From assembly GCA_001630475.1 (NCBI GenBank), contig KV419419.1:315871-379870 (forward strand): a DNA stretch of 64,000 nucleotides. Reading direction: 5' to 3'. This stretch comes from Sistotremastrum niveocremeum HHB9708 (Eukaryota > Basidiomycota > Agaricomycetes > Sistotremastrales > Sistotremastraceae). The notes under the pieces were generated by a model that was not told the DNA's origin, ran no database searches, and saw only the letters and a list, made by a program, of their open reading frames with translations. Both the position numbers and the translations under genes were made by a program. Positions 25,648 to 37,700 of the stretch are shown in pieces (the first letter of the stretch is position 1; every line of letters starts with the position of its first letter).

Positions 25648-26600
25648 TGAGAGAGTTTCCGGAAGCCGAAAATTACTTGCAAAAAGTTCCAGCGGAGTCT
25701 GAGCGCAATTCCAATGTCGAAAATGCATTGAAGATAGCTTGAGACATAGCAATTTTGAAGAGGACAGGAATTGACAATATTCGACCTCAGACAGCATTTC
25801 GGTAGCGTAGCCGATGAAGGAGAGCCGACGTGCCTGGCTACCGGTTGCCGGTTACCAAAATTTCTAACTCCGACAGGCCGCATGTTCGCTAGCCGCCTCT
25901 GCTTCCGAACTGGCGGTCTCAAGGTCTCCTCACCTCGAATACTGTCAATTGATGCCCTCTCCAATATCTCAATATCTCAAGCCATCGTCAATGTATTCTC
26001 GACATTGAAATTACGCCTCAAGCTCCGCTGGAATCTCGTAACAATATTCTGTTGCCCCTCCGGAGTTTTCCACCATTCTCTTCCCGCTTCCACCACCATC
26101 CCTACGGCTGCGTCCCAGCACCAGCCTCTTCTCCCAGCCATCTTCCTCGCAACTGCTGGCAGCATCAGCGATCCCCATACGGCATCCTATGGAATTCGTG
26201 CGCGGTCGACCTGTGTAATATACCTAGTATAGAACTCAGCAGCACGGTAGTGCTGTGGCTGGCCACAGGTCGATCACCAGCAAAGTGTGGAAGATGCGCT
26301 AAAGTTTAGTGTCTGGAAGGTAAGAGTCTCGTCGACCCAATACGCCCACGTGCCCTTCGTGGTAAGTCTACCTTTAATTCTCATCGCTGCTTTCACTAAT
26401 CTCGTGCAGTTCAGCAGCTCGGTCGGTCGATCTTGTGTGCTCCCGCTTCATTCTATCAGTGTGCACGTCTTTGTATTTCATATCATCCTCTACTCATCAC
26501 TTCTATCGTTCTTGACTTAAGATAAGTCCCTTTCTGATTCTTCGATTCCTCGATCTAGTTCGCTGACGCCAACTCAGATTCTGTGTTGCCCGTCGTCAAA
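25157..26600. repeat. R1 palindromic repeat, copy 2
   Basis: The left arm is almost identical to that of copy 1, while the right arm (about 26,060-26,330) is clearly diverged from the left arm. The left hairpin (25,477-25,492) has stem CAACAC/GTGTTG. The right hairpin (26,240-26,255) has stem CAGCAC/GTGCTG, so both sides of one base pair have changed together. The centre at 25,745-25,985 resembles the centre of copy 3 (33,490-33,660). Confidence 0.65.
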
Positions 26601-26899
26601 CAGGACGGGTCTATTAGTGGGAACAGTGCCAGCAGCGCATCTCCAGGAAGCGTCTTTTGAGCCCTGCACCACCGCCACCACCTGTGAGGGCAACGGTATT
26701 ACGTGACTGCATCTTCGATCAAGCCATTACCGTCCACTAGCAGTAAATAATATATACACGCTGATAATTCTTGAATAAATATTTGTGAACATCCTAAATA
26801 CTCGGGATTCGGAACTTTGTCATTGGGAACCTAGATACGGAAGAGCTAGCACTCGCAAACAAAGTTTGAGAAAGGAAGGTGCCCGAAAAACGAAATCGA

Positions 26900-27790
26900 C
26901 AAGTTGCCTTCCAGGTACACGAGTCGATGCTGAAGATATGCCATTGTGAACGGACGACAGTGCCTGAGAGATAAACAGACATACTTGAAGACTGGATCTT
27001 AGCAGAAAGGGGACCTCACTTCATTTCGACCTTGAATAAAGCCTCGAGATATGATGGCGCCGCTAGCATCGAACACGTAGACGGCACACGAAACGAAGAG
27101 TAGGAAGGAGCGACGTTGTATATTCCATGTCTGTTGATCTGGGTCAGGTTTGAGAGACTTCGCGACTATAGTTTGCTGAAGGCTCGTGGTGGAGATCTGA
27201 GCCGCGGACGTCATCGAGCGAATAAATCAAGCAAAAAATCAACTCCAGTCCAAACTCCCCCGCGATCAATTTCTTGGATCAGACCGACACAATGATTGTT
27301 GTCAGCTTGAGAAGGAAGTCTTGAAAGTCGAGCGACCATAGCAAGAGGATAGTCGAAAGCAAGAAGCCGCCACCGAGCCATTATCGTATTCGGCCATGCA
27401 GACCGTTCCACACTTTTTCGTTGAGGGACAACACGATAAGTATAATCGAATCGCCGAGGATGTCGGGGCCAGAAAAGAAGAGGACAGTTGGCGAGGGCAG
27501 AGCCGGGATCCAGCGATTGGTTTTATGGTATGACATCCTAGTGGTGTGTCGAGGCAACGGCCTCCATCGAGGACGAAGAACAGATAAGCGCCGAGAAAAC
27601 TCGGGGAAAGACCACCGCATGAGATACAATGCGAGAGCACGGACGAAATACGACGCTTCTGACCAATAGTGAGCATGAGACAAAACACAGATCAAACGCT
27701 TGCCGATTTTCGAGAGATTGTAAGTTGCGATGGCTCGAACAGATGCGCGCTTGAAGTAATCCTCCCGTACACCATTTGACGAGTGATCGT
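26900..27790 (-). other. Gene family G, minus-strand copy 2 (unrecognised)
   Basis: The minus strand shows the G landmarks in order: an Ile-Ser-Ser-Val-Leu piece near 27,640-27,660, a Leu-Pro-Ser-Pro-Thr-x-Leu-Phe-Phe-Ser-Gly piece near 27,440-27,500, a hydrophobic Leu-Leu-rich piece near 27,300-27,370, and a piece near 27,030-27,110 ending Gly-Ala-Ile-Ile-Ser-Arg-Gly-Phe-Ile-Gln. The pieces fall in different frames, so introns or damage separate them. The predicted character is membrane-embedded. Function unknown. Confidence 0.4.
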
Positions 27791-28329
27791 GCGGTTTAGG
27801 GCAGCGTCGTCTGGAACTCGTCGCGGCAACTTCAAAATTGATGGAGCGACTGAGTAATGAGCTTGTCCGATGGTACCGATTCAGTTCGTCACCACAGAAT
27901 TCAAGTCTGTACGACGTCTCGGTCAGAGTTGAATCACAATCGCACTTGAAGCTTTCCAGCTCGGAAGGTGACGCACGAGATCCCTCTCGGTGAACAGGCA
28001 GACGGCAGATCCACCTGCCCAGCTTATTTGAAAGTGGCTCCTATCACGAGATTGATGGGCTAGATCGAATAGGAATTTTGGTAGGTGATGTGCCACGATT
28101 CAGTAGGAATATCGGAGCGATGTCATCGAAATTGTGAAGTAAGTCATACCGCTACCTCGAGTATACCTTGAGGCGAGCAGAAGATTTGGGTGGAGTCAGC
28201 CTTCAGCCTGAGGTTATCGGAAGAGCTGGAGCGAAATATGAGCTTATGGGACGGCGACTTTGAATGTCAACGCACATCTAACTATCGAAAGGACTTGTCT
28301 GACTCATAGCGATAGGATAAACGGAAGAA

Positions 28330-29530
28330 GATCAATCAAGCCAAAAAGTCGGCTTCGTGCCATCGAAATGCAGCAGGGCGAATGAAAGTGTGATCGAGAG
28401 TCTGAGAGCGCGGCGAAGAGATGTCAGAGAGCCGGAAAAGCTCGCGGGGTGATGAGCGCAATAGAGCACGTTAGACATCGTTGATAAATTGAAGAGACCG
28501 ATCTTCGAATATGGTAAACGGATGTGGAGAGATATCGCATGTCCGACCAAATCTACGATGCCTTTCAGAACAAGCACAAATGCAAGGCAAACAGAAAGTA
28601 CCGCACTCGAGGAGCCATGAACCAACAAGCGATCCAGATGTGATTGTTCCGAGAGGTAGCCTTGATTGGGCACCGTATCCCGCGAAGGTTGAGTATCAGC
28701 ATCTATGCAGTCAATCCTCTTGCTCGACGCGTGAGTCCTGAGGACAAGAGTCTTCTTCAGAGTTGGTGGTGTGGACTGTTGACTGAGTTCGCCAGGTTAA
28801 AGACATTTGTCTACATCAGTCCTACAGCGGTTCGGATCAGAAGGGCCCGCAGGACATGAAGACAGTGGCGTACTAGAGCTGAGCTGGCGAGAGAATACAT
28901 CCATCTTTCGAGCAATTGGATATTCTCAATATCATCACTTGGTAGTTGTTGGCGAATAATTTTGCGCTCAAGAATGCCACGATCTGAGAACATCGGGCAA
29001 ATATCAATGTCAGTTTCCGAAACTTGAAGAATGGCATGGAATCATCGCTCACGGTATCGAGCCTGAACAGTCTAATATCCAGCAGGATAGTCAGATTATT
29101 TGACCATCCAAGAGACAGAGGTCGTACTGGAAAGGTCGACGGATAGCGAGTCGTCGTATTTGTCAAGGTTGTCAGCGCTCCAGGGTCATCGATCATCCGC
29201 GGTTGAAGTTGTCTTCGCGTACCCACCCACCGACTTCATTAATTCTGAACAGCTTGAAAGAAATGCCTTTGAACGGTCATGAGGTGGGTAATATGGTGAT
29301 CAGGATTATGATGTTTGAGTGACTTTTCAAGAGCTCTCAGTTTCATTCCACAGAGAACGTCGTGCCAGTGTAGACGAGTGCCAGGAGTCACTTCAGACGA
29401 ACTCATTTCAACTGCCACAAATCCACCAATAGTCCGGGTGCGTGTCCTGATGCATATCACGCAGCAAATTAACTGAATCGTACTTCTAGACGACCCCATT
29501 TTGACTGAGGCTGCAACGAACACCTTTTTG
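28330..29530 (-). other. Block H, copy 1 (unrecognised minus-strand gene-like block)
   Basis: Shares landmarks with 35,900-37,700 and 41,800-43,130. One is a GAACGTCGTG-type segment at about 29,355 (37,270 and 42,952), followed in each copy by a GGTGCGTCT/GTGTCC-type segment (about 29,437, 37,366 and 43,030). Another is a minus-strand piece near 28,920-29,000 (Arg-Lys-Ile-Ile-Arg-Gln-Gln-Leu) matching 42,545-42,590 (Lys-Phe-Ile-Arg-Gln-Arg-Leu). Not assembled into a full gene; function unknown. Confidence 0.35.
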
Positions 29531-29649
29531 GTGGCATCTCAGACATGCTCTTCTTCTAAGGCCCTCGCGCCTGGAGCCGCTCATCTCGTGGTTAGATCGC
29601 ACTAAGGCTACGGATATATCTCTTCAACGGTATCGTACCGACCCGCTGT

Positions 29650-31150
29650 CCTTGCCAAACAAATTACTAACCGCGTTCTCCAAGGATATACGCCGACTCC
29701 CAAGGACCTACCCACTCCAGTCCACCCCCTTTCCTCAACGCAGTCCAGAGTACCACCGTGCTGCAAGCGACACTATGATTTACTCCTTGTCCTGCTGCAT
29801 ACCGTTCTCTGCGATCCACCCCACGTCCTCTGCGAGCGACCTGGTTCCTCGTCCGTCACCAAGAGAGTTTCCATACATTTTGATCTCTGACTCAGTCTGG
29901 GGCGCGATGAGAATCTGTCTTCTCGAGAGTCTTCGACTCAGGAGATGTCGGCATCGCTTCTGCGCGTACACTCGTCCTGCTCGCCGTCGCACCTTTGTCG
30001 ATGACCGCTTACCGTGGTCCAAATTAACAAAGCACAGCGTACGGGTATCCTCCAAAACGTCTTATACTATCGCAGTGAGATATTCTGTTCATGTGATGAG
30101 ACCTGGCATACTGAGATGTCTTCTTCAGCTTGATTTGATCTCTTAATCTAGCATTTATGGCCTGCATGTCCTGTTATCGTATCTGCTCCTTCTTGTTCGT
30201 GCTTCTCTCGCTGCTCATCGGGACCTACTAACGTGATTACGTGAAGACCAGCTGTAGATCCATCTCTCTTGACACCAGGAGCGAAATCCTGGCCTGAAGT
30301 TACGCCAGCTGCTTTTCGCAGACACGAACAAATCGAACGACTTGTGCCCCATGCTTTCGTATACCTTCCTATTTCCCGATAACACGAGCGTTGCAATTGA
30401 ATTTGGAACTACCATCAGCAGTCCTTCAGCCAACCTATCTGGAAACGACGTCCTTGCTATCAGAACATCCTGTGAGTGTTGCCGCCTGTGCTCGATATCA
30501 CATCTCATCCTTTCGCAGACGAGAGACCACCATGCTCTCTCAAACGTTGTTCGCCATGAATTCCGACAGAGCGAGGGATGAATTTAGCTTGGACTCTTTG
30601 ATACATCTACGATTGGACTCAGTAATACCGATATGTGGCTAATCTGGCATCTGAATCACCGAGGGCAAGATATTCTCTATCATAGACCATCGTTCATGCG
30701 ACCCTTCCCTCACTTCAACTATTCGATCGCTCGCTTCTTGCATGAAGGTGCTCAGGGTGAGTGAATCCAGTTTTCATACTGACCATCTCGTGTATCTAAC
30801 TCTACGCGCGCTCCTAGTATCGACACTTGATCAGTGTTTCCGCAGCTTTGCCGCCATATTGAAATGTCAAATCGATCGTCATATGAATACAATACCCTCG
30901 CGGTTGGGCGACTGGATTAATCGCTCCTATTGACAAGCTGGCAGTAATCACTTTGGAAAGATTGTCATTGGGAGAATTATCTTAATTGGAGCGAATAGAC
31001 AGAATTTGACACGATCAGTGTCAGCCAACTGAATTGGGTGGGTGCAATAGGGATATTCAATATAGTAATCTCAGAGTCTGTACTGCTAGGCACAAAGACG
31101 ACGAAAAGTACAACTATATATTATTATTGCAGTGACAGGGATCGTCAATA
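29650..31150 (+). other. Block K, copy 1 (no supported gene)
   Basis: Related to 37,700-38,760: compare AAAGCACAGCGTACGG near 30,030 with GAGCACAGCATACGG near 37,992, and the CACCGAGGGCA-type segment near 30,657 with CGCCGAGGGCA near 38,648. A 164-residue open frame at 29,652-30,146 is not kept in the other copy, so I do not call it. Each K copy sits immediately left of an R1 copy. Confidence 0.35.
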
Positions 31151-31199
31151 CCTTCTGTGGACGCACTACTCGCTCAAATATCATTAGTTGACCATTGTA

Positions 31200-31699
31200 C
31201 TTGATGGCTAATTCTATCGTGGTCAGCAAACTGAACTGAGGAGCTGCAATATAAGAAAGGGACTTATCTTGTGATCGTGATCAGCAGTGTATAAAAGGTC
31301 AGCAGAGGATGAGATGATATATAAAGACGTGCGCACCAGTAGAGTGAAGAGGGGAGACACAAGATCGAGAAAGTACCCTGATGCGAATGAGCCAAAGAAC
31401 GAGGAAATATTGAGAGGTGACTTACCACCGAGAAGACGGGCGACGGAGCACTCCGTCGACGATACCCTTACCTCTGGCGATCACGCCAGTCAGCGCACTT
31501 CCACACATCTGCTGGTGGTTCGTCCTTGCCCAACCACAACACTAACCGTGTTGCTGAGTTTTAACTACAGGCGAACCGCTCACAACTCCCATAGGATACC
31601 TGACATGGTCCAGTATGAGTGAAGTGGCTTGGCGCCAGTGTTGCGAGGAAGTGGCTGGCACAAGAGACCGATGCTGAGAATCAGTCGTAGTGGAGGAGG
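31200..31699. repeat. R1 copy 3, outer left arm (split by transposon)
   Basis: Left arm of R1 up to the transposon junction. The hairpin at 31,537-31,553 has stem CAACAC/GTGTTG with a 5-base loop. The rest of the arm resumes at 33,344: joining the two sides at one GAGG copy restores the uninterrupted order found at 33,790-33,830 in the right arm. Confidence 0.7.
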
Positions 31700-33343
31700 C
31701 ACTGTGCGGACGATCCAGGGGCCGAAAACAACCGAAACCGGGGCTTCGGGGATAGAAGCCCCAATGGCCGGTGCTTCGATGTCACTGCCATTTCCGGAAC
31801 AAATTTGGCGGGACATCGACATCCCACTGGCTGGGGTTTTTTGCCATGGCGATTGCGAGCCTGAGGACTCAATTGAAAAGCCCCAGGGGATGTGCACTCC
31901 AGCTGTGGTTTTCCGTCCCGTCATTTTTATATAGTCTCATAGTTTATGTACATAGTGCTACCACTGTATTAACTTCCTACATGTAGTTTGTGTGCGAAAA
32001 CATGGCTCAGAACCACCAATTTCTTAGGCTCTGGTGGATTCCCAAATTCAATACACGCACCTTTATAATTTGGAAATATACACTTGGAGATTAGTTGCGG
32101 CGAAGTCTAAACTCCGCTCAGCCAGGCGCGATCGTTCGAAGCGCCAGAGTCCGCCGGCGCTTATTCCCTGTGCTCCTTCTTCTCGACGACGATGCGCACC
32201 TCACCCACACTGTCTAAACCCTGTATAGGCCGCGTCACATAGGTCCATCATCAAATCGACGTTACTGCACCCCAAACCGCCCAAACGGAAACCAGACAAG
32301 TCACGGATGCCAGAGGCGACAAGCAGGAATACGCGGTATGCATCTGATCAGCCATGCCTACTGCGCGATTGCTCACTGCTCATTTGAAGGCGATTATTAT
32401 TATTGGAGACTGAAGGTGGAGACTCTTTCCATGCTTAGGATCCAGCTCACTCTCGCTCTAGCATTATTTCTCTCTGAACCCTGATCAAGGGCGACGCGAC
32501 TCGAGTAGCAGCAGACCGCCGTCGGCGATCACCACAATGTGACGCGAAGATCGAAAGGGACCGACATCGACGAGTGGAGCCATGGGGAATAGACGGGAAA
32601 AGAAGATGGAAAATTGAAAGATTGGGCTATCGAGGCGAGTTTTCCTCTTTTATTCCGCGTGAGCCAATTATTCATGCGAAGTGTTGTTTGCAGATTTGTG
32701 AGAATATCTAGTTGGAAATGGAAACGGCCACGCGGAGTGCTCCGTGATGCTGGTCGTCGCTGTGAGTACCATATATGCGCACCGATTTGGTTTCATTCTG
32801 ACAGCTTTCGACGTAGACAAGAACTTGCCACCCTTACAAGAACTTCCAACAATCAGACAACAATCACGAGGAGAGTGGTGGGGTGTGTGTCTTGGGTTGG
32901 CTCGATTCAAACGCGGATGGTGATGAGGAAGTCGAAGAGGAAGGATCAGCATGGGATGAGCGACATTCAGGCGACAAAGTCGGACTCCTCGTGGGCGTGA
33001 GATACGTAGTACGAGCGTAATATTATTTGTGATGCACTTCTGTACATGTTCTAAAAGCTCAGTGGGATAATCTTGAAGTCATTCTGTAATGTATCTAAAG
33101 CTATCGCTAGCATGACACAAAACCCCGCTGGCTGGGGTTTTCTGCTATGGCGGCACCCTAATCCTATAATATATCCCTGGGGCTTTCCGGACATTTTCGG
33201 TTGCCTAAAGCCCCAGGTTCCGGCCCCTCTGGCTGGGGTTCTTGGGCACGGCGCCGTGTACGAAAACCCCAGGGGGCGTGACTTTGTGCCATGCCTGGTG
33301 GGGCTCCCCCTGGGGCTGTTGGCCCCTGGTTCGTCTGCACAGA
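31700..33343. mobile_element. Non-autonomous DNA transposon inserted in R1 copy 3
   Basis: The element is about 1,644 bases and interrupts the R1 arm. Its ends are imperfect inverted repeats: CTGTGCGGACGATCCAGGGG at 31,702 and, reading inward from 33,342 on the minus strand, CTGTGCAGACGAACCAGGGG, with 18 of 20 bases equal. GAGG flanks both sides (31,696-31,699 and 33,344-33,347) and occurs once at the intact site, consistent with a target-site duplication of at least 4 bases, although the low-complexity site leaves the length unsure. Both ends carry clustered CCCCAG/CTGGGG subterminal repeats, as in hAT- or CACTA-type elements. No transposase frame is present. The superfamily is uncertain. 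Confidence 0.7.
32730..33010 (+). other. Possible captured exon pair inside the transposon
   Basis: An exon-like piece ending at about 32,760 is followed by gtgagt and, after about 57 bases, by a gacgtag acceptor at about 32,817. The frame downstream is open to a TAA at about 33,021 and encodes an acidic stretch (Asp-Glu-Glu-Val-Glu-Glu-Glu-Gly) and a hydrophobic end. It could be a fragment of a host gene carried by the element. The upstream part does not extend cleanly, so this is tentative. Confidence 0.25.
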
Positions 33344-34320
33344 GAGGGGGGAAGAGAGTGCTGAGATGGTTTCCGAAAGCCGAAAATGATATGTAGAAAA
33401 TTCCAGCTGAGTTTGAGCGTAGTTTCAATGTTGAAGAATGTATTGTCGATAGCTGAAGATATAGAAATATTGAAGAGGACAGAAATTGACAGTATTTCCA
33501 GCTGAGGAGACCTTGAAACCGCCAGCCCGGAAGCAGAGTCGGCTAGCGAAGGAAGCGGCTTGTCGGAGTCGGAATTCCTCGTACGTAGTAACCGGCAACC
33601 GGTAGCCAGGCACGTCGGCTCTCCTTCATCGGCTACCGAAATGCTGTCTCTGGTCGTATTCTGTCAATTCCAATCCTCTCTAATATTTCTATATCTTCAG
33701 CTATCGACAATACATTCTTCAACATTGAAACTACGCTCAAACTCAGCTGGAACTTTCTACATATCATTTTCGGCTTTCGGAAACCTTCTCAGCACTCTCT
33801 TCCCCCCTCCTCCACTACGACTGATTCCCAGCTTCAGTCTCTTGTGCCAGCCTCTTCCTCGCAACTGCTGGCATAGCCTAGCGCACACAACGGACCAAAG
33901 TAGGGTAACCTGTGTGCGTCGTGCGCCGTTCGTCCTATAGTTAAAACTCAGCAGCACGGTAGTGTTGTGGATGGGCAAGGACGAACACCAGCAGATGTGT
34001 GGATTTGCGCTTGCATGGCGTGCTTGACAGAGGTAAGGGTATCATCGATGGAGTGCTCCGTCGCCCATGTTCTTTACTGTAAGTCACCTCCCAATATTTT
34101 TTTGTTCTTTGACTCATTCACATCAGGGCGATCTCTTGATCTTCTGTCTTGCTTTTCGTTTTACTGGTGCGCACGTCCTTGTACCTCGTTTCATCCTCTA
34201 CTGACTACTTCTTACGCTCCCGATCATAAGATAAGTACCTTCATATTGCAGTTGCTCGATCTAGTCTACTTACGCCGAACTAGAAGCACGTCACCTTGCT
34301 AATCAGGTGCCGGGGTTGCG
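33344..34320. repeat. R1 copy 3, inner left arm, centre and right arm
   Basis: Bases about 33,345-33,490 are the inverted partner of about 33,668-33,812. The centre (33,490-33,660) is a CG-rich segment similar to that of copy 2. The right hairpin at 33,952-33,967 has stem CAGCAC/GTGTTG with one G-T pair. The arm ends near GGCGTAAGTAGACTAG (minus strand), matched by GGCGTGAGTAAACTAG at 38,798 in copy 4. Confidence 0.7.
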
Positions 34321-34439
34321 AACGTACTCTATGGCTTTAGGTCCAATCGAATCATTAACGTCCGGTAGTAGTACCTCCTAATATATATACATATACTGTG
34401 ACTATTTCTCAAAAACATAAATATTCCGTACAAACGACA

Positions 34440-35400
34440 AATCTCGTGGTATGGTTCAGTCAGTCATATGACTGACAAGAGGCCAGGCGCGGTCAAAATC
34501 TCAAGCACGCAACCAAGAATATCTCGGATGCTACATGAAGTTGATGCTGATGATGATCGACGATTTCCAAGAGTGGACGGTGGAACTCTATTAGCGACGG
34601 TAGCGGACGAGCAGACTCTGAAGCACAGTCTGAGGGGAGGAAGAGTCTCCGCTTCGTAAGGTTTTAGATGAGGCGCCTAAACTTGCCAGAGTCGAATAGT
34701 AGATGCAAGGCAAATTGACCGGGGTGAGGGAGAAACCACATCGCCGGTTGCATTGACTTGCTAGTAAATGGATCAGAATTGAAATACACTGTAGCCAGAA
34801 TGCATGAAAGCTGAGCGTTGAACACTGAACTTTGGGCGGCGACGATAAGATGTGGTAACCATCAACTTGAGACTATTCGAAGAATATCCGAAAAGCTTCG
34901 CTTTGATTTCCTCGTGATCAGTTGCGACTATCTGATTCGTGATGGTAAATTGTAGTTAGACGGAAGTCCTGAAGGTCGCTTCGAAATATGGCATAGAAAA
35001 TCGAGCGATAGAAAATCTAGGCGTTGGTCTAGTGGAATATCAGTAGCCGCCCTCAAGCATTTGTTGTTCGGCACTTTACAATTGGCGAGTAAAGCGTTTG
35101 CCGAGCATGTGGGTCCTGGCAGAGACGAAGTCGGACATCATCGTTCTTCAGAATCGGTTTTGGATCAAACGAAAACGTCGTTGAAGGAGGATTGACAACA
35201 TTGGAATTCATCGTCCGAGGCGTTCGTGCATCATCTGCATATCATCGAGATGTCACTTTTCTCCGAGGATCGCAACTTCACCTCAGGCAACGTACTGAAT
35301 AGAAATCAACCGGGCTTGTAAACCGAAGAGACATCATAAACTCACATTGGCGACTCATTTCTATATGCGACAGCTGTCACAAAGGATGATATGCATGTTG
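34440..35400 (-). other. Gene family G, minus-strand copy 3 (unrecognised, poorly kept)
   Basis: Matches other minus-strand G copies at two places: about 34,530-34,560 (with 40,490-40,520) and about 34,965-34,985 (with 27,305-27,330). The coding-like pieces are less clear than in copies 2 and 4. Function unknown. Confidence 0.3.
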
Positions 35401-35899
35401 CGTTAGATATTACCCCCTTTGATACTTTGGGCGCTGGACCAGAAAGAGCGGGGATCCTGGACTCATGATCTGGCGATTACGTCTGATTATATTGCGTCTC
35501 GGTACCGGAGAAATTTGAGATATAGCGTAGGGATTGAGGGGTACGGATATCGAAAGGTTATACCCAGGAGACGGACGCGATGCCAGATCAAAGTGAGCTA
35601 TCATCTTCTTGACTGATCGTCAGCGTAAAAATGAAGACGGATCGGGGAGAAGGTTACTGAAGTCCGAGGACTAGTGACCTGTCAAGGGTCGAACAGTCGC
35701 GGCGTAAAGGCAGGTTCCTTGAAACCAGGATTCGTCGTATAATGAGCAGTTCAAAGGCAGCCTTGAGCGGGGCTGGTTGCGGCGAACCCAAATTTGAGAG
35801 AGCGCTTGCATGCGAACGAAGCGCTTGTCATAGGGCATTGATCTGCTTAAACCTTGGCAGACATGCAGATTTGTACTCCTAGTCAGAAGTCAAGTCAGA

Positions 35900-37700
35900 T
35901 TTGTACCAAGGTTTGGAATCGGAAGACGACGTACGGGAAACACGTCGGCGAGGAAGCATTTCCGCCGCCTCGTTTTCTTCTACTATCACTCCGGTGGTGA
36001 AGACCTTTAAGGGGTCTGAGGTCACACGAACCTCACGACGGCGCGCTTACAATCTGAACCTCCAAATATCGTCAGAAAAATTCCGAGCACTGAGCTGTTT
36101 GGCGACCTCGATGAGTCCCGAGGCGATCCGATGGTTTGAACGGTATTTGCCTCAGAATCCGAGGAACTAGGGGAAACAATCTGTGCTTATCCGATGGCAA
36201 TTTTCGATGTCACGGCAGGTGTGAAGAGATATCATCTTGCCGTCCTTAAGCCGGACTGAGAAGATATCGTCGACAGGGTATAGGAGCGGCCTCCAGAGTG
36301 CAGACAAGGGAGGAAGCTGGAGGAGCTTGAGGATAATGAGCGAGGACAAATTCTCCTTCATAAATTCTTGGACAACCTAATAGATGAATTGAATTGATGG
36401 GTCTTTAGAGCTCGCCGAACGACCCGGAAGAAATACCGATTGTCCTTTAAGTCTGCAATGACGGTCAGCATGAGTATCAAAACAAGGCGAGAAAATAACT
36501 ACGGTGGTAAAGGAGGGACGAGAGGGCCGCAAACTGAAAGTGAACTTGAGGCACTCGCTATGAGTGATGGCCTCGATGGGAGATTTATGTCGCGGTGGAG
36601 TTGAAGAGCGGCAACTCTACCACTGATCACGGCGTTCGAAAGGGGAGTTCGGTCAGGAAGACATATGGCAGTCATGGTGTTGTTTGAAAAGATGAACATG
36701 TCCTTCCACTCCAGTACTAGGGGGGTTTTGGATCAGAATGGCCGGCACGGTGGCATTGGGTTGGCGTAACTTACTAAAGATAAGCAAATGATGGGAAACA
36801 TCCACCCAACAAACAAAGTCAAAAATCGAGGCCATCCATTTGCCATTCGTGGTGGAAAAATAATGGTGAATCGTGCCAGAATCTGAGAACATCGCCCTCA
36901 CCCGCATCCGAATCTTGGGTGACAGCATGATGAGGAGTGACACCAGCTCAGCTGGGCGCATCGCTTCTTATTTCAAGCCTGAAAAACGCAATGTTTGACA
37001 GAACAGCAAGAGAGTTTCGCTGCGAGACGAAGGGCAGAGTAGGAGGGCCAACGGATGGCGAGGTCATCGTCTTCAACGGTCAGCTGCGACCGCATCCAGC
37101 ATTTTGGCGCTTAAAGCTTTAAAGTTGCTCTTGCTCGCTGCCTTCGCTTTGCACCAGGACCGAATGGCAGCTCATGCTGATACCTCCAAAGATCTCTTGT
37201 AACGCCTATGAGCTGCCTATGGTGAATTGGTGATCAGAACTTGAATTCTCACTAGATCTTGTTCTGCGCAGAACGTCGTATTCAGTACCGGCGCTAGGAG
37301 TCAATCGATCGTCAAGACAGTTCGTCTCGGGAGACAAGGCTGCTCAAAAAATCCAACAAGAGTCCTGGTGCGTCTCTTTGCGGGCATTCGACGTTGTTTT
37401 AATATTCAAGTGTGCTTCCAGAGAATCCCATATTGGCCAAGACTGCGAGAATTTCTCGATCTTCGCTGATACCGGGACACGCTCTTCCTTCTGAGTTTTG
37501 CACATCAAGAATGGATCCATCCTAGGCGAAAACGGTACAATCTTTGGGTGAGTAATGCCGTGCTTTGATGGTACTGCGCAACCGACTGTCTGTGCAAAAT
37601 TTGCTGATTGCATTTCAAAGCGACAGTAGCATATGCACCGAGCCTCCTGATGAACGACCCGCCTCAATTTTATTTTTCGTATCAAAAGCAGCGCAGGATA
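35900..37700 (-). other. Block H, copy 2 (unrecognised)
   Basis: Counterpart of 28,330-29,530 and 41,800-43,130. The minus strand contains a Met-Phe-Ser-Asp-x-Gly piece near 36,870-36,900, also present near 28,975-28,993, and the GAACGTCGTATTC-type segment at about 37,270. Not resolved into a gene. Confidence 0.35.

Noticed and set aside
29652-30146. 164-residue plus-strand open frame as a gene
   Set aside because: No recognisable domain, and the frame is not conserved in the related block at 37,700-38,760.
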